Source: Streptomyces sp. Ru71
Lineage (GTDB): Bacteria > Actinomycetota > Actinomycetes > Streptomycetales > Streptomycetaceae
Direction: 5' to 3'
Assembly (NCBI RefSeq): GCF_002920535.1
Contig: NZ_PQSS01000018.1
Span: 1-64,000 of the forward strand
Length of the DNA stretch: 64,000 nt
The notes under the pieces were generated by a model. That model saw nothing but the letters and a program-made list of their open reading frames with translations. It searched no databases and was not told where the DNA came from. The position numbers and the translations under genes were made by a program. This document shows positions 1 to 7,743 of this stretch, piece by piece (the stretch's first letter is position 1; every line of letters begins with the position of its first letter).

Positions 1-15
1 CCCGCACGCGACAGC

Positions 16-59
16 CGAAGCGCCCGCCGGACCCACGTACGGGTCCGGCGGGCGCTTCG
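16..59. terminator. Strong hairpin, terminator of a gene outside the window
   Basis: A perfect 18-bp inverted repeat (arms 17-34 and 41-58, extended by the C16/G59 pair) closes over a 6-base loop, ACGTAC. There is no long T run, as is usual in high-GC actinomycetes. It lies beyond the 3' end of the minus-strand DeoR gene, so it probably ends transcription both from that gene and from a plus-strand gene left of the window. Confidence 0.75.
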
Positions 60-121
60 TCGTGTGCAGGCCGCCGTCGGTCCAGCGGTTGTTCGGGGAG
101 TCCGCCCTCCGCGGGGCTGGG

Positions 122-1069
122 TCAGCGTCGCCGCATGTCCGCCACGCGGCTGCGTTCGGGCTGCGCGGGCTGGTCCGTCAGGACTCCGTTCGGGCGGATG
201 CCGGGGAGCTGGCCGCGGCGGGGGTTCGGGAGGGGTACGTCCCGGCGCTGCTGACGCGCCGGGACGTGGTCACCCCCCTGGCTGCCCGTCGCCCCGGCCA
301 CGGCGATCTGCACCCCCTGGTCGGCGAGGGCCTGGAGTTCGGTGTGGGCGCGGTCGTCGTGGGCCGGGGGTTCGTCGGTGACCAGGCGGGTGATCACGTC
401 CGTCGGGACCGTCTGGAACATCGTGTCGGTGCCGAGCTTGGTGTGGTCGGCGAGGACGACGACCTCGGCGGCGGCCTGGACGAGGGCCCGGTCGACGGAC
501 GCCGAGAGCATGTTGGACGTGGACAGCCCGCGTTCGGCGGTCAGGCCGCTGCCGGAGAGGAAGGCGCGGGAGACGCGCAGCCCCTGGAGGGACTGTTCGG
601 CGCCGCTGCCGACCAGGGCGTAGTTGGAGCCCCTGAGCGTGCCGCCGGTCATGACGACCTCCACGCGGTTGGCGTGCGCCAGCGCCTGGGCGACCAGCAG
701 GGAGTTGGTGACCACGGTCAGCCCGGGGATGCGGGCGAGGCGGCGGGCCAGTTCCTGGGTCGTGGTGCCGGCGCCGACCACGATGGCCTCGCCCTCTTCC
801 ACGAACGTGGCGGCGAGGTCGGCGATGGCCGTCTTCTCGGCGGTCGCGACATGGGACTTCTGCGGGAACCCGGACTCGCGGGTGAACCCGCCCGGCAGGA
901 CCGCACCGCCGTGGCGGCGGTCGAGGAGTCCTTCGGCCTCCAGTGCCCGCACGTCCCGCCGTACGGTCACTTCGGAGGTCTGGACTACGCGGGCGAGCTC
1001 ACGGAGCGACACGGCCCCGTTGGCCCGCACCATTTCGAGGATCAGTTGGCGACGTTCTGCAGCGAACAC
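122..1069 (-). CDS. DeoR/GlpR-family transcriptional regulator
   Basis: A 315-residue repressor of the DeoR family, which senses phosphorylated sugars or sugar alcohols. The N-terminus is the classic helix-turn-helix: an ERRQLIL start, then SLRELARVVQTSEVTVRRDVRAL at about residues 20-43. The DeoR_C sensor domain follows (GAGTTTQELARRL, the NSLLVA segment, MTGGTLR, ADHTKLG). It starts at GTG 1069. A TACTGT -10 box (1077-1082) lies 7 bases upstream and I see no Shine-Dalgarno, so the transcript is probably leaderless. Most family members are about 250-260 residues; this one carries roughly 60 extra Arg/Gln/Pro-rich residues at the C-terminus with no recognisable domain. It is the only sugar-type repressor near the nucleoside genes and so a candidate for the CTACGCGCGTAG regulon, but its own upstream region has no copy of that palindrome, so the link is only an inference. 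Confidence 0.9.
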   Translation of the reverse strand: MFAAERRQLILEMVRANGAVSLRELARVVQTSEVTVRRDVRALEAEGLLDRRHGGAVLPGGFTRESGFPQKSHVATAEKTAIADLAATFVEEGEAIVVGAGTTTQELARRLARIPGLTVVTNSLLVAQALAHANRVEVVMTGGTLRGSNYALVGSGAEQSLQGLRVSRAFLSGSGLTAERGLSTSNMLSASVDRALVQAAAEVVVLADHTKLGTDTMFQTVPTDVITRLVTDEPPAHDDRAHTELQALADQGVQIAVAGATGSQGGDHVPARQQRRDVPLPNPRRGQLPGIRPNGVLTDQPAQPERSRVADMRRR

Positions 1070-1199
1070 GAAACTGACAGTAACGCGGCTGACCGTCTGG
1101 TTTCAGCAGTATGCGCCGAATAACGGAAGTTGTTCGCACGGGACGACGGGAAGTGGTATAGGGGCCCATTCCCCCCGCCTATGCCGCACGCATGCTCGA

Positions 1200-1226
1200 C
1201 GACTCCCCGTGACCAGCGGGGAGTCG
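1200..1226 (-). terminator. Hairpin downstream of lpdA
   Basis: CGACTCCCCG and CGGGGAGTCG form a perfect 10-bp stem around TGACCAG, beginning 11 bases beyond the lpdA stop codon. It probably terminates lpdA before the DeoR gene, which is on the same strand. Confidence 0.6.
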
Positions 1227-1236
1227 CCGGAATCCG

Positions 1237-2685
1237 TCAGCCCTCGCCCGAGGTCTTGCGCGTGTGCAGCTGCCGGGCGACCTCCGCGATCGAGCCCGAC
1301 AGGGACGGGTACACGGTGAAGGCGTTCGCGATCTGTTCGACCGTCAGATTGTTGTCGACCGCGATCGAGATGGGGTGGATCAGTTCCGAGGCGCGCGGCG
1401 CCACGACCACACCGCCGACGACGATCCCCGTGCCGGGGCGGCAGAAGATCTTGACGAAGCCGTCGCGGATGCCCTGCATCTTCGCGCGCGGGTTGCGCAG
1501 CAGGGGGAGCTTGACGACGCGTGCGTCGATCTTGCCCGCGTCCACGTCCGCCTGGGTGTAGCCGACGGTCGCGATCTCCGGGTCGGTGAAGACGTTCGAG
1601 GAGACGGTCTTCAGGTTCAGCGGGGCCACCGCGTCGCCCAGGAAGTGGTACATGGCGATACGTCCCTGCATCGCCGCGACGGAGGCGAGGGCGAAGACGC
1701 CGGTGACGTCACCCGCGGCGTACACGCCGGGGGCGGTGGTGCGGGAGACCTTGTCGGTCCAGATGTGGCCGGAGTCGCGCAGCCTGACGCCGGCCTCCTC
1801 CAGGCCGAGGCCCGCGGAGTTCGGGATCGCGCCGACCGCCATCAGGCAGTGGGAGCCGGTGATCACCCGGCCGTCGGCGAGCGTGACCTCGACGCGGTCG
1901 CCGACCCGCTTGGCGGCCGCGGCGCGGGAGCGGGCCATGACGTTCATGCCGCGGCGGCGGAAGACGTCCTCCAGGACGGCGGCGGCGTCCGGGTCCTCGC
2001 CGGGCAGCACGCGGTCGCGGGAGGAGACCAGGGTGACGCGGGAGCCGAGCGCCTGGTACGCGCCGGCGAACTCGGCGCCGGTGACGCCGGAGCCGACCAC
2101 GATGAGCTCCTCGGGCAGCTCGGTGAGGTCGTAGACCTGGGTCCAGTTCAGGATGCGCTCGCCGTCCGGCTGGGCGTCGGGCAGCTCCCGCGGGTGACCA
2201 CCGGTGGCGATCAGTACGGCGTCGGCGGTGAGCGTCTCCTCGGTGCCGTCGGCGGCGGTGACGACGACCTTGCGGGAGCCGTCGAGGGCCTGCATGCCCT
2301 CCAGCCGGCCACGGCCGCGCATGACCCGGGCGCCGGCCCGCGTGACGGAGGCGGTGATGTCGTGCGACTGGGCGAGCGCCAGGCGCTTCACACGGCGGTT
2401 GACCTTGCCGAGGTCCACGCCGACCACCCGGGCCGCCTGCTCCAGCGGCGGGGTGTCGTCGGCGACGATGATGCCCAGCTCCTCGTAGGAGGAGTCGAAG
2501 GTGGTCATCACCTCGGCCGTGGCGATCAGGGTCTTCGACGGTACGCAGTCGGTGAGCACCGAGGCCCCACCGAGACCGTCGCAGTCGACGACAGTCACCT
2601 CCGCACCGAGCTGCGCGGCCACCAGGGCCGCTTCATATCCGCCGGGTCCGCCACCGATGATCACGATCCGAGTCACGTATTCCAT
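1237..2685 (-). CDS. lpdA: NAD(P)H-quinone dehydrogenase, LpdA type (flavoprotein disulfide reductase family)
   Basis: A 482-residue flavoprotein with an FAD-binding GGGPGGYEAA motif at the N-terminus, a second nucleotide-binding motif (VVGSGVTGAEFAGAY) in the middle, a YAAGDVTG FAD motif, and the C-terminal dimerisation domain. It resembles lipoamide dehydrogenase, but the redox disulfide is incomplete: the usual CxxxxC is GGASVLTDCVPSK here, with one cysteine. The C-terminal His-Glu dyad is replaced by VYPSLSGSIAE. Both changes match mycobacterial LpdA, which reduces quinones rather than lipoamide, so the lipoamide dehydrogenase name should be avoided. Two starts are possible: ATG 2685, or GTG 2676, which sits about 11 bases after a GGGA sequence. 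It is cytosolic and transcribed away from the cyclotransferase gene. Confidence 0.88.
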   Translation of the reverse strand: MEYVTRIVIIGGGPGGYEAALVAAQLGAEVTVVDCDGLGGASVLTDCVPSKTLIATAEVMTTFDSSYEELGIIVADDTPPLEQAARVVGVDLGKVNRRVKRLALAQSHDITASVTRAGARVMRGRGRLEGMQALDGSRKVVVTAADGTEETLTADAVLIATGGHPRELPDAQPDGERILNWTQVYDLTELPEELIVVGSGVTGAEFAGAYQALGSRVTLVSSRDRVLPGEDPDAAAVLEDVFRRRGMNVMARSRAAAAKRVGDRVEVTLADGRVITGSHCLMAVGAIPNSAGLGLEEAGVRLRDSGHIWTDKVSRTTAPGVYAAGDVTGVFALASVAAMQGRIAMYHFLGDAVAPLNLKTVSSNVFTDPEIATVGYTQADVDAGKIDARVVKLPLLRNPRAKMQGIRDGFVKIFCRPGTGIVVGGVVVAPRASELIHPISIAVDNNLTVEQIANAFTVYPSLSGSIAEVARQLHTRKTSGEG

Positions 2686-2757
2686 TGTCCCGCACGCGCC
2701 AAGGTGCTACCGCCTCGGGGGCCGCCTGTTATCGGAGTGACGCATGAGTCGCTGCCG

Positions 2758-2763
2758 TACCCT
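2758..2763 (+). promoter_or_regulatory. -10 box of a leaderless transcript
   Basis: TACCCT ends 6 bases before the ATG at 2770 and no ribosome-binding site lies between them, as expected for leaderless mRNA. The same TACCCT arrangement precedes punA. Confidence 0.5.
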
Positions 2764-2769
2764 TCGTCC

Positions 2770-3207
2770 ATGTCGCTCTACGCCGCGTACGCCGGCCTTC
2801 TCGACGCGCGGCTGATGTCCCGCCGCGCCCCGCACTCGCCGCTGCGCGCCACGGGGTGGCTGAACGGCTGGCGGCTGACGTTCGGGGGCGAGCAGCTGGG
2901 CTGGGAGGGCGCGCTGGCGACGATCGTCGAGGATCCGCTGTCGCAGGTCTTCGTCGCGCTGTACGACATCGCGCCGATGGACGAGGCCGCGCTGGACCGG
3001 TGGGAGGGCGTCGGGCTGGACATCTACCGCCGTGTGCGGGTCCGGGTGCACACGCTGGACGGGGAGGAGCGGGCCTGGGCGTATGCGCTGAACGGGTACG
3101 AGGGTGGGTTGCCGTCGGCGCGTTATCTGGGGGACATCGCGGATGCGGCGGAGTCTGCGGGGGCTCCGCATGACTATGTGATGGAGTTGCGGAAGCGGCC
3201 CTGTTGA
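2770..3207 (+). CDS. Gamma-glutamylcyclotransferase-like (AIG2/GGCT fold) protein
   Basis: A 145-residue protein of the GGCT-like fold, whose members turn gamma-glutamyl dipeptides or gamma-glutamylamines into 5-oxoproline plus the free amine. The N-terminus, LYAAYAGLLDARLM, corresponds to the family's YGSNL substrate loop, but the conserved Asn is Leu. The probable catalytic glutamate is in ALDRWEG (about residue 79), and RVRVHTLDGEERAWAY follows, as in the family. The start is set by the TACCCT promoter and by the homologous beginning of the fold. The stop codon is followed 14 bases later by a 43-bp tandem repeat. The substrate is unknown, and with the altered loop it may not be glutathione-derived. 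Confidence 0.8.
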   Translation: MSLYAAYAGLLDARLMSRRAPHSPLRATGWLNGWRLTFGGEQLGWEGALATIVEDPLSQVFVALYDIAPMDEAALDRWEGVGLDIYRRVRVRVHTLDGEERAWAYALNGYEGGLPSARYLGDIADAAESAGAPHDYVMELRKRPC

Positions 3208-3220
3208 GGGGTGCGGGGTG

Positions 3221-3434
3221 CCTGCGGCGGCCTGTGCAGGTGCGTTGTGGCTGGTCGTCTTTGCCTGCGGCAGCCCGTGCAGGTGCGTTGTGGCTGCTCG
3301 TCTTTGCCTGCGGCAGCCCGTGCAGGTGCGTTGTGGCTGGTCGTCTTTGCCTGCGGCAGCCCGTGCAGGTGCGTTGTGGCTGGTCGCGCAGTTCCCCGCG
3401 CCCCTTATATGCCTGCGGCGGCCCGTTGCGGTTG
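3221..3434. repeat. 43-bp tandem repeat, four copies plus a degenerate fifth
   Basis: Unit starting CCTGCGGCAGCCCGTGCAGG. Copies are at 3221-3263, 3264-3306, 3307-3349 and 3350-3386 (the last truncated), nearly identical to each other. The fourth runs into CGCAGTTCCCCGCGCCCCTT (3387-3406), followed by a diverged fifth copy from 3412. The unit length is not a multiple of three, and all forward frames are open without a coding signal, so this is not a gene. Read on the minus strand it contains GACCAGCCAC and GGGGCGCGGGGAACTGCGCG, the same words as the repeat at 37449-37582. Confidence 0.9.
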
Positions 3435-3692
3435 CGTCGTGGCGTACGTAGCGCCTCCGGCCGGTTTGTGGGTCGGGGCCGGGGTGGGGGGTATCCGTCC
3501 TCGGTCCGGCCCACTGTCCCCGACACGGTGAGAGTCGGCGGTGCCGGCCGCTGCGGGCGGACACCCCCCACCCCGGCCCCTTCCCGCCGTCGGCGGCTGC
3601 GGGACGTCGCTGGTTGCCGCTCCCGAGGGCTGTGTCACACCCCCTCGTCGGAAACGACAACGCAACGATCCCCACGCCGTCGGCTCTGACAT
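3435..3692. other. Intergenic region with a long imperfect inverted repeat
   Basis: No gene is visible. Arms 3475-3500 and 3555-3580 are inverted copies of about 26 bases with two mismatches, rich in G4 and C4 runs (GGGGCCGGGGTGGGGGG against its complement), around a 54-base centre. It looks like a dispersed Streptomyces intergenic element rather than a simple terminator. The punA promoter lies at its right end. Confidence 0.6.
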
Positions 3693-3704
3693 CTACGCGC
3701 GTAG
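3693..3704. promoter_or_regulatory. Nucleoside-regulon operator (punA)
   Basis: CTACGCGCGTAG is a perfect 12-bp palindrome placed just upstream of a TACCCT -10 box (3717-3722) that itself ends 7 bases before the punA GTG. The palindrome covers the expected -35 region, so a bound protein would block RNA polymerase. Identical or near-identical sites precede deoC, add, the nucleoside ABC operon and both bmp genes. Confidence 0.8.
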
Positions 3705-3729
3705 GCGAAGCTCGGCTACCCTCGACCAC

Positions 3730-4554
3730 GTGAACGCATCTCTTCTTCCGGACGACATCCAGGGCGACCCCTACGCCGCCGCCGACGCCGCCGCCGCGCG
3801 CCTGCGCGAACTGACCGGCGCCGAGACCCACGACGTCGCCCTCGTGATGGGCTCCGGCTGGGCTCCGGCGGTCGACGCTCTGGGCACCCCCGAGGCCGAG
3901 TTCCAGGTCACCGAGCTCCCCGGCTTCCCGCCCCCGGCGGTCGAGGGCCACGGCGGCAAGATCCGCTCGTACCGCATCGGCGCCAAGCGCGCCCTGGTCT
4001 TCCTCGGCCGGACGCACTACTACGAGGGCCGCGGCGTCGCCGCCGTCGCCCACGGGGTGCGCACCGCGGTGGCCGCCGGCGCCAAGACCGTCGTGCTCAC
4101 CAACGGCTGCGGCGGTCTGCGCGAGGGCATGCGTCCCGGCCAGCCGGTGCTGATCAGCGACCACATCAACCTCACCGCCACCTCCCCCATCGTCGGCGCC
4201 AACTTCGTCGACCTGACCGACCTGTACTCGCCGCGTCTGCGCGCGCTGTGCAAGGAGGTCGACGCCACGCTGGAGGAGGGCGTCTACGCCCAGTTCCCCG
4301 GCCCGCACTACGAGACTCCGGCCGAGATCCGCATGGCCCGCGTCATCGGCGCGGACCTGGTCGGCATGTCGACCGTGCTGGAGGCCATCGCGGCCCGTGA
4401 GGCGGGCGCCGAGGTGCTCGGTATCTCCCTGGTCACCAACCTCGCCGCCGGTATGACGGGCGAGCCGCTGAACCACGAGGAGGTCCTGCAGGCCGGCCGT
4501 GACAGCGCCACCCGCATGGGCTCCCTGCTGGCGCAGGTGCTGGACCGCCTGTAA
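3730..4554 (+). CDS. punA: Purine nucleoside phosphorylase (trimeric type)
   Basis: A 274-residue cytosolic enzyme that splits inosine and guanosine, and their deoxy forms, with phosphate into a free base and (deoxy)ribose-1-phosphate. Visible family motifs are the phosphate-binding VMGSGWAP near residue 40, GRTHYYEG, the TNGCGGL turn, [34 protein letters not shown] with the substrate-contacting Met, and LVTNLAAG. Length and motif order fit the human/mycobacterial trimeric class, not hexameric DeoD. GTG 3730 is chosen because a TACCCT -10 box ends 7 bases before it, implying a leaderless transcript, and because upstream translation has no family similarity. The phosphohexomutase gene starts 27 bases downstream, so the two are probably one operon under the operator at 3693. 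Confidence 0.93.
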   Translation: MNASLLPDDIQGDPYAAADAAAARLRELTGAETHDVALVMGSGWAPAVDALGTPEAEFQVTELPGFPPPAVEGHGGKIRSYRIGAKRALVFLGRTHYYEGRGVAAVAHGVRTAVAAGAKTVVLTNGCGGLREGMRPGQPVLISDHINLTATSPIVGANFVDLTDLYSPRLRALCKEVDATLEEGVYAQFPGPHYETPAEIRMARVIGADLVGMSTVLEAIAAREAGAEVLGISLVTNLAAGMTGEPLNHEEVLQAGRDSATRMGSLLAQVLDRL

Positions 4555-4581
4555 ACCCCTTCAGCCACCGAGGACGAGAGG

Positions 4582-6225
4582 TTGACCACCACCGTGCACG
4601 ACGAAGTCATCGCCCGGGCCCAGGCGTGGCTGGCCGAGGACCCCGACCCGGACACCCGTGAGGAACTCGCCCGGCTGATCGACGCCGAGGACGTCAAGGA
4701 GCTGGCCGCCCGCTTCTCCGGCACCCTGCAGTTCGGCACCGCCGGCCTGCGCGGCGAGCTGGGCGCCGGCCCGATGCGGATGAACCGGACGGTCGTCATC
4801 CGGGCCGCGGCGGGCCTCGCGTCGTATCTGAGGAAGAACGGCCAGGAGGGGGGCCTCGTCGTCATCGGCTACGACGCCCGCCACAAGTCGGCCGACTTCG
4901 CCCGCGACACGGCCGCCGTGATGGTGGGCGCCGGTCTGCGCGCGGCGGTGCTGCCGCGGCCGCTGCCCACCCCGGTCCTCGCCTTCGCCATACGGCACCT
5001 CGGCGCGGTCGCGGGTGTGGAGGTCACCGCCAGCCACAACCCGCCCCGGGACAACGGCTACAAGGTGTACCTCGGCGACGGCTCCCAGATCGTGCCGCCC
5101 GCGGACGCGGAGATCGCCGCGGAGATCGCCGCGATCGGCAGCCTGACGACGGTCGACCGTCCGACGGAGGGCTGGGAGGTGCTGGACGACGCGGTCCTGG
5201 AGGCCTACCTGGCCCGTACGGACGCCGTCCTGGACCCGAACTCGGCCCGCACCGCCCGTACCGTCTACACGGCGATGCACGGCGTCGGCCGCGACGTGCT
5301 GCTGGCCGCGTTCGCCCGGGCCGGCTTCCCCGAGCCGGCGCTGGTCGCCGAGCAGGCCGAGCCCGACCCCGAGTTCCCGACCGTGGCCTTCCCCAACCCG
5401 GAGGAGCCCGGCGCGATGGACCTGGCGTTCGCCAGGGCCCGCGAGGTGAACCCGGACCTGGTCATCGCCAACGACCCCGACGCCGACCGCTGCGCGGTGG
5501 CCGTACGGGACGGCGAGGACTGGCGGATGCTGCGCGGCGACGAGGTCGGCGCGCTGCTCGCCGCCCATCTGGTGCGCCGGGGCGCGCGCGGCACGTTCGC
5601 CGAGTCGATCGTCTCCTCGTCCTTGCTCGGCCGGATCGCCGAGAAGGCGGAGCTGCCGTACGAGGAGACCCTCACGGGCTTCAAGTGGATCGCCCGCGTG
5701 GACGGTCTGCGCTACGGCTACGAGGAGGCCCTCGGCTACTGCGTCGACCCCGAGGGCGTGCGCGACAAGGACGGCATCACGGCCGCGCTGCTGATCACCG
5801 AGCTGGCGTCGGAGCTGAAGGAGCAGGGCCGCACCCTGCTCGACCTGCTGGACGACCTGGCCCTGGAGCACGGCCTGCACGCCACGGACCAGCTGTCGGT
5901 GCGGGTGCAGGACCTCTCCCTGATCGCCGAGGCCATGCGCCGCCTGCGCGAGCAGCCGCCGACCGAGCTGGCGGGCCTGCCCGTGGTGAACGCGGAGGAC
6001 CTCACCCAGGGCACGGAGAAGCTGCCGCCGACGGACGGCCTGCGCTACACCCTCCGGGGCGCGCGGGTGATCGTCCGCCCCAGCGGCACGGAACCCAAGC
6101 TGAAGTGCTACCTGGAGGTGGTCGTGCCGGTGTCGGCCCGTGACGACCTCCCGACGGCACGAGCGACGGCGGAGCGGCAGCTGGACGCCATCAAGCGGGA
6201 CCTGTCGCAGGCCGCGGGCATCTGA
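4582..6225 (+). CDS. Phospho-sugar mutase (phosphomannomutase/phosphoglucomutase family), possible phosphopentomutase
   Basis: A 547-residue alpha-D-phosphohexomutase with all four family sites: the phosphoserine loop TASHNPPRDNGYK (about residue 152), the metal site NDPDADR (about 293), the sugar loop EEALGYC and the phosphate-binding RPSGTEPK near the C-terminus. The family isomerises sugar-1- and sugar-6-phosphates. Its position directly after punA suggests it converts the ribose- or deoxyribose-1-phosphate made by the phosphorylases into the 5-phosphate needed by DeoC. That is an inference from context; the sequence alone does not separate pentose from hexose specificity. The start TTG 4582 follows AGGA with a 7-base gap; GTG 4594 is the alternative. 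A clear terminator follows. Confidence 0.88.
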   Translation: MTTTVHDEVIARAQAWLAEDPDPDTREELARLIDAEDVKELAARFSGTLQFGTAGLRGELGAGPMRMNRTVVIRAAAGLASYLRKNGQEGGLVVIGYDARHKSADFARDTAAVMVGAGLRAAVLPRPLPTPVLAFAIRHLGAVAGVEVTASHNPPRDNGYKVYLGDGSQIVPPADAEIAAEIAAIGSLTTVDRPTEGWEVLDDAVLEAYLARTDAVLDPNSARTARTVYTAMHGVGRDVLLAAFARAGFPEPALVAEQAEPDPEFPTVAFPNPEEPGAMDLAFARAREVNPDLVIANDPDADRCAVAVRDGEDWRMLRGDEVGALLAAHLVRRGARGTFAESIVSSSLLGRIAEKAELPYEETLTGFKWIARVDGLRYGYEEALGYCVDPEGVRDKDGITAALLITELASELKEQGRTLLDLLDDLALEHGLHATDQLSVRVQDLSLIAEAMRRLREQPPTELAGLPVVNAEDLTQGTEKLPPTDGLRYTLRGARVIVRPSGTEPKLKCYLEVVVPVSARDDLPTARATAERQLDAIKRDLSQAAGI

Positions 6226-6240
6226 GCCAGGAGATCCGCT

Positions 6241-6270
6241 ACCGGGGCACCTCTTCGGGGGTGCCCCGGT
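6241..6270 (+). terminator. Terminator of the punA operon
   Basis: ACCGGGGCACC (6241-6251) pairs perfectly with GGTGCCCCGGT (6260-6270) around TCTTCGGG. It begins 15 bases after the mutase stop and lies between convergent genes. Confidence 0.8.
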
Positions 6271-6284
6271 TGCGCTTTCCGGCC

Positions 6285-6328
6285 GGTCACCCGGAGGAAG
6301 CGGCCCGGTCATCCGGAGGAAGCGGCCC
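6285..6328. repeat. 22-bp direct repeat, two copies, overlapping a gene end
   Basis: GGTCACCCGGAGGAAGCGGC and its near copy are adjacent (6285-6306 and 6307-6328, one difference). The second copy encodes the last residues and the stop codon of the membrane-protein gene, so the duplication lies right at its 3' end. Confidence 0.8.
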
Positions 6329-6815
6329 GCTCCTCCTCCTCGACGAAACGGCCCTCGCCCACCATGAACCGCCAGACGAGGGCGTGGCCCAGGACGACCA
6401 TGGCGATCAGCATCAGGGCCTCCGCCTGGATGGGGCGCAGCCCGACGTGGCCGGCGATTTCGGGGAACGCGCCGACGACCGCGATCAGGGCGTAGAGCAG
6501 AGCGGCACCGGCCTGGTGCGGGGCGACGAAGCCGTCACCGCGGGTGCGGGCCAGCAGCCGCAGGGTGCACGCGCAGCCGACCACGGCCAGGACGACGAAG
6601 GCAGACCGCCAGATCTGGGGCTGTTCGTCGCCGCCGACCTGGGCGAACAGGCCCATCAGGCCGGGCAGCAGGAAGGACAGGTAGACCCCGCCCACGACGC
6701 GGCGCTGGGCGGGATCGCACATCCAGTCGTCGTGCTTCTGGACGACGTTCCACCACAGGCCGACCAGGGTGAAGCAGGTCGTGGAGAAGAGGGCGTAGAA
6801 GGTGGCGATGTTCAT
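6309..6815 (-). CDS. Integral membrane protein of unknown function
   Basis: A 168-residue protein that I do not recognise. It has about five hydrophobic stretches: residues 1-20 with WWNVV following, VVGGVYLSFLLPGLMGL, SAFVVLAVVGCACTL, AGAALLYALIAVVGAF and ALMLIAMVVLGHALVWRF. It ends in a short acidic EEEE tail. No catalytic or transport motif is visible. It converges on the phosphohexomutase gene and has 145 bases of unassigned DNA upstream. Confidence 0.75.
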   Translation of the reverse strand: MNIATFYALFSTTCFTLVGLWWNVVQKHDDWMCDPAQRRVVGGVYLSFLLPGLMGLFAQVGGDEQPQIWRSAFVVLAVVGCACTLRLLARTRGDGFVAPHQAGAALLYALIAVVGAFPEIAGHVGLRPIQAEALMLIAMVVLGHALVWRFMVGEGRFVEEEERAASSG

Positions 6816-6960
6816 GGACGCGAGCGTCGCAGCGCTCGCCGCTCCACCGTGCGCCCCACGCCCTGCACCCGCCGGAACGGACCAGCACGCGTCGTCCGGC
6901 TGGCTCGGCTGCCGGGTCGTCGCGTGCGCTTCACCCGACCGCCCGCGGCCGCACAGCCCG

Positions 6961-7626
6961 TCAGCCCAGTGCCGCCAGGACCGCCAGGAGTACCGCGCCC
7001 GCCAGGGCCGGGGCGATGATCTCGTAGGCCCAGCGGACCGTCACCTCACCCTGGGCCGATGCCGCCGCGTGGCGGTCGTCGCGCAGTCGGCGCAGGTCGT
7101 CCATGGCCTTGTCGGTCTGCGCGCGCGGGGGCTCGTCCGGCGTCGCGCCCCTGCCCGGCGTGCCGAGCAGGCTGCCCCTCTCCGCCTCCCCGGCCGCCGC
7201 GGCCCGGGCCCGCTGCCGTGCCGCCCGCTTGCGGGCCCGCAGTGAGACCGGCAGGGCCCACAGCTGGTACTTGGCGCCGGACGTCGTGAGCACCTCGTTG
7301 GAGTAGCCCGAGCGCAGGTCCGCCACCGCTCCCCACGGCAGGACGATCAGGCGCAGCGGGTTGCGCACCCGCAGCCGGTCGTCGTTCACGAAGATCGCCG
7401 GGCGCAGCGTGTACGCCACCACCAGCGGCACCACCAGCAGCAGACCGGCCAGCGCCAGCCACGGCGTGCGGCCGTGCCCGACGACGATCGCGTCGATGCC
7501 GAGCCAGCCGGCGAGGGCCAGCAGCAGCACGCCGGAGGCGATGCCGGCGGACGACCGGTGGATGCGGTCCTTCGCCTCGGGGACCTGCGGCTGCGGCGCG
7601 GGTGACTGGGGTTCCGGGGTGGTCAT
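6961..7626 (-). CDS. Bacterial PH-domain membrane protein
   Basis: A 221-residue membrane protein. After a Pro/Gln-rich cytosolic N-terminus come two hydrophobic helices (SGVLLLALAGWLGIDAIVV and LALAGLLLVVPLVVAYTL). A short bacterial PH-like segment follows (IFVNDDRLRVRNPLRLIVLPWGAVADLRSG up to KYQLWALPVSL), then a charged linker and a final hydrophobic helix (IIAPALAGAVLLAVLAAL). The LRVRNPL and PWGAV motifs are typical of PH domains in actinobacterial membrane proteins whose role is mostly unknown. It is transcribed divergently from deoC. Confidence 0.78.
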   Translation of the reverse strand: MTTPEPQSPAPQPQVPEAKDRIHRSSAGIASGVLLLALAGWLGIDAIVVGHGRTPWLALAGLLLVVPLVVAYTLRPAIFVNDDRLRVRNPLRLIVLPWGAVADLRSGYSNEVLTTSGAKYQLWALPVSLRARKRAARQRARAAAAGEAERGSLLGTPGRGATPDEPPRAQTDKAMDDLRRLRDDRHAAASAQGEVTVRWAYEIIAPALAGAVLLAVLAALG

Positions 7627-7718
7627 GGCCCCGATTGTGCCCGACGCCGGGGCGGACCCCGGCAGGCGGTGCCCGGGACCGTCGCGGCAGCCGGAAAGCG
7701 CCGTGGGCTATACATCCG

Positions 7719-7730
7719 CTACGCGCGTAG
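7719..7730. promoter_or_regulatory. Nucleoside-regulon operator (deoC)
   Basis: CTACGCGCGTAG overlaps the probable -10 box TAGATAT (7727-7733) and ends 13 bases before the deoC GTG. Binding here should block initiation directly. The leader is at most a few bases, so the message is probably leaderless. Confidence 0.8.
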
Positions 7731-7743
7731 ATATGCTCGTCTG

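Noticed and set aside
1237-2685. Dihydrolipoamide dehydrogenase
   Set aside because: Only one of the two redox cysteines is present and the C-terminal His-Glu dyad is missing, which fits quinone-reducing LpdA.
1264-3207. Long plus-strand open frame of 647 codons opposite lpdA
   Set aside because: Its first part is the antisense shadow of lpdA in high-GC DNA. Only the last 145 codons, from ATG 2770, are a gene.
3221-3434. Possible CRISPR array
   Set aside because: Units are contiguous with no unique spacers, and no cas genes are nearby.
3204-3689. Open frames of 77-161 codons through the 43-bp repeats
   Set aside because: All three forward frames are open because the repeat lacks stop codons; there is no ribosome-binding site or family resemblance.
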